The notes beneath the pieces were generated by a model. It did no database searches. It worked only from the letters and a program-made list of their open reading frames with translations, and was not told where the DNA came from. A DNA stretch of 5,223 bases. It comes from Deltaproteobacteria bacterium. Its GTDB lineage: Bacteria > UBA10199 > 2-02-FULL-44-16. Numbering within the stretch: the first letter of the stretch is position 1; every line of letters starts with the position of its first letter. The DNA lies in NCBI GenBank assembly GCA_016203825.1, contig JACQMA010000100.1, forward strand, positions 1 to 5,223. Reading direction: 5' to 3'. Below are positions 4,614-5,223 of the stretch, one piece after another. Made by a program: the position numbers and the translations under genes.

Positions 4614-4994
4614 ATGCCGCTGCCAGATCCAAAAGAGCGTCGCAAATATGCCCGCCTTGATTTGGCCCTCACTGTTGCCTATCGGGTCATTGGCCAGACG
4701 GGACAACAGCCGGCGAATCCCGCCGATGCGATCAGCCAGGATGTGAGTCTTGGGGGGCTGCGTCTCATGACGCCGACGGCCCTTCCGAACGGAACCGAAG
4801 TTGAACTCGACATCCACCTCGCCGACGACCAACAGCCGATCAAGGCCACCGGCGAAATCATGTGGCAGACGAAACTTTCGGGAACGAGTTACGAAACCGG
4901 AGTCCTCATCAAGGGCATGCCCGCCGAAGATCGCGGCCGCTTCATGTCCTTCGTCTTCGACCAGATGTCCAAAATGGTCATCAACGCACATTAA
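4614..4994 (+). CDS. Single-domain PilZ protein, probable cyclic di-GMP receptor
   Basis: A 126-residue protein that is almost entirely one PilZ domain. The c-di-GMP-binding marks are both present: the RxxxR motif in ERRKYARLDL (R10 and R14) and the DxSxxG motif in DVSLGG (43-48). Beta-strand segments follow: GTEVELDIHL (60-69), the typical GEIMWQ (80-85) and YETGVLIKGM (93-102), then a C-terminal helix. It has no signal peptide, membrane segment or output domain, so it would act by binding a partner protein when c-di-GMP rises; the partner is unknown. I prefer the ATG at 4614 over the TTG at 4578 (138 residues) because the extra 12 residues fall in a candidate promoter and neither start has a Shine-Dalgarno sequence. 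It is divergent from xseB, and its end overlaps the convergent xseA end by 14 nt. Confidence 0.85.
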   Translation: MPLPDPKERRKYARLDLALTVAYRVIGQTGQQPANPADAISQDVSLGGLRLMTPTALPNGTEVELDIHLADDQQPIKATGEIMWQTKLSGTSYETGVLIKGMPAEDRGRFMSFVFDQMSKMVINAH

Positions 4995-5223
4995 CTTTAC
5001 TGACGTTTGCCTGGGCCGTGCCTTCGTGGAAGAGGAGCTTGAGTTCCTCACCAAGTTTTAACTCGCGTGCGGAGCGGATGGAGTGGGCGTCGCCTGGGCG
5101 CTGGACGACGGCATACCCTTTGGCGAGGACGGCGAGTGGCGAGAGGTGATCGAGGTTCGAAAGTAATTTCGCAAGCTGCTGTCGCTGACGATCGATCGAT
5201 ACCGTGAGCGTGTAGACCAAGCG
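4981..5223 (-). CDS. xseA: Exodeoxyribonuclease VII large subunit, C-terminal fragment (runs off window)
   Basis: The last roughly 80 residues of XseA. The segment LDHLSPLAVLAKGYAVVQRPGDAHSIRSARELKLGEELKLLFHEG carries the family C-terminal pattern: a LSPLAVLAKGYA block, a strand, then a G-E-x-L hydrophobic strand and a final beta-hairpin (TAQANVSKVNVR). This end is thought to follow the long coiled-coil region that holds the small subunits. The frame is open through the window edge at 5223, so the OB-fold and catalytic parts lie outside and a TTG at 5220 is not a real start. The TGA stop at 4983-4981 lies inside the end of the convergent pilZ gene. It encodes the partner of the xseB product 474 nt away on the same strand. 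Confidence 0.88.
   Translation of the reverse strand, partial: RLVYTLTVSIDRQRQQLAKLLSNLDHLSPLAVLAKGYAVVQRPGDAHSIRSARELKLGEELKLLFHEGTAQANVSKVNVR

Noticed and set aside
4566..5054. 162-residue minus-strand open frame opposite pilZ
   Set aside because: The plus-strand frame carries both PilZ motifs, so the minus-strand frame is its shadow. It would otherwise have restored xseA-xseB continuity, but it looks like neither protein.
1..5223. CRISPR array, tRNA, rRNA or insertion sequence
   Set aside because: No regularly spaced repeats, no cloverleaf or rRNA-like stretch and no transposase reading frame were seen on either strand.

Overview
The window is bacterial chromosomal DNA. Exodeoxyribonuclease VII genes, a bacterial-type farnesyl diphosphate synthase, a PilZ protein and a RelE-type toxin-antitoxin pair all point that way. 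The core genes are moderately GC-rich; the toxin-antitoxin island and its upstream spacer are visibly more AT-rich. I cannot assign a phylum. The xseB-ispA order is common in Proteobacteria and related Gram-negative groups. The RuBisCO-like protein is most like the green sulfur bacterial (IV-Photo) type, but nothing else here indicates phototrophy.

Layout, left to right. (1) 18-1334, plus: a P-loop GTPase-like protein of the cyclic 2,3-diphosphoglycerate synthetase family. (2) 1335-1505: an AT-rich spacer with a strong inverted repeat, an 11-bp tandem repeat and a promoter that ends almost at the next start codon. (3) 1506-1959, plus: antitoxin and RelE-family toxin genes, separated by 1 nt. 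(4) 4507-1993, minus: a tightly coupled operon xseB-ispA-RuBisCO-like protein, with ATGA and TAATG overlaps. (5) 4614-4994, plus: a single-domain PilZ gene lying between xseB and xseA on the opposite strand. (6) 5223-4981, minus: the 3' end of xseA, running off the window and overlapping the pilZ end by 14 nt.

The most interesting point is the operon. In E. coli and many relatives the order is xseB-ispA-dxs, where dxs makes the first intermediate of the MEP isoprenoid pathway. Here a form IV RuBisCO-like protein sits exactly in the dxs slot, translationally coupled to the prenyl diphosphate synthase. In Rhodospirillum rubrum a different RuBisCO-like protein is known to feed methylthioadenosine carbon into DXP and isoprenoids. 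The arrangement therefore suggests, without proving, that this IV-Photo-like protein also serves isoprenoid precursor supply.

Other points of note are three candidate promoters placed so that their mRNAs would be leaderless or nearly so, and an in-phase A7 slippery heptamer followed 5 nt later by a GC-only palindrome near the 3' end of the RuBisCO-like gene.
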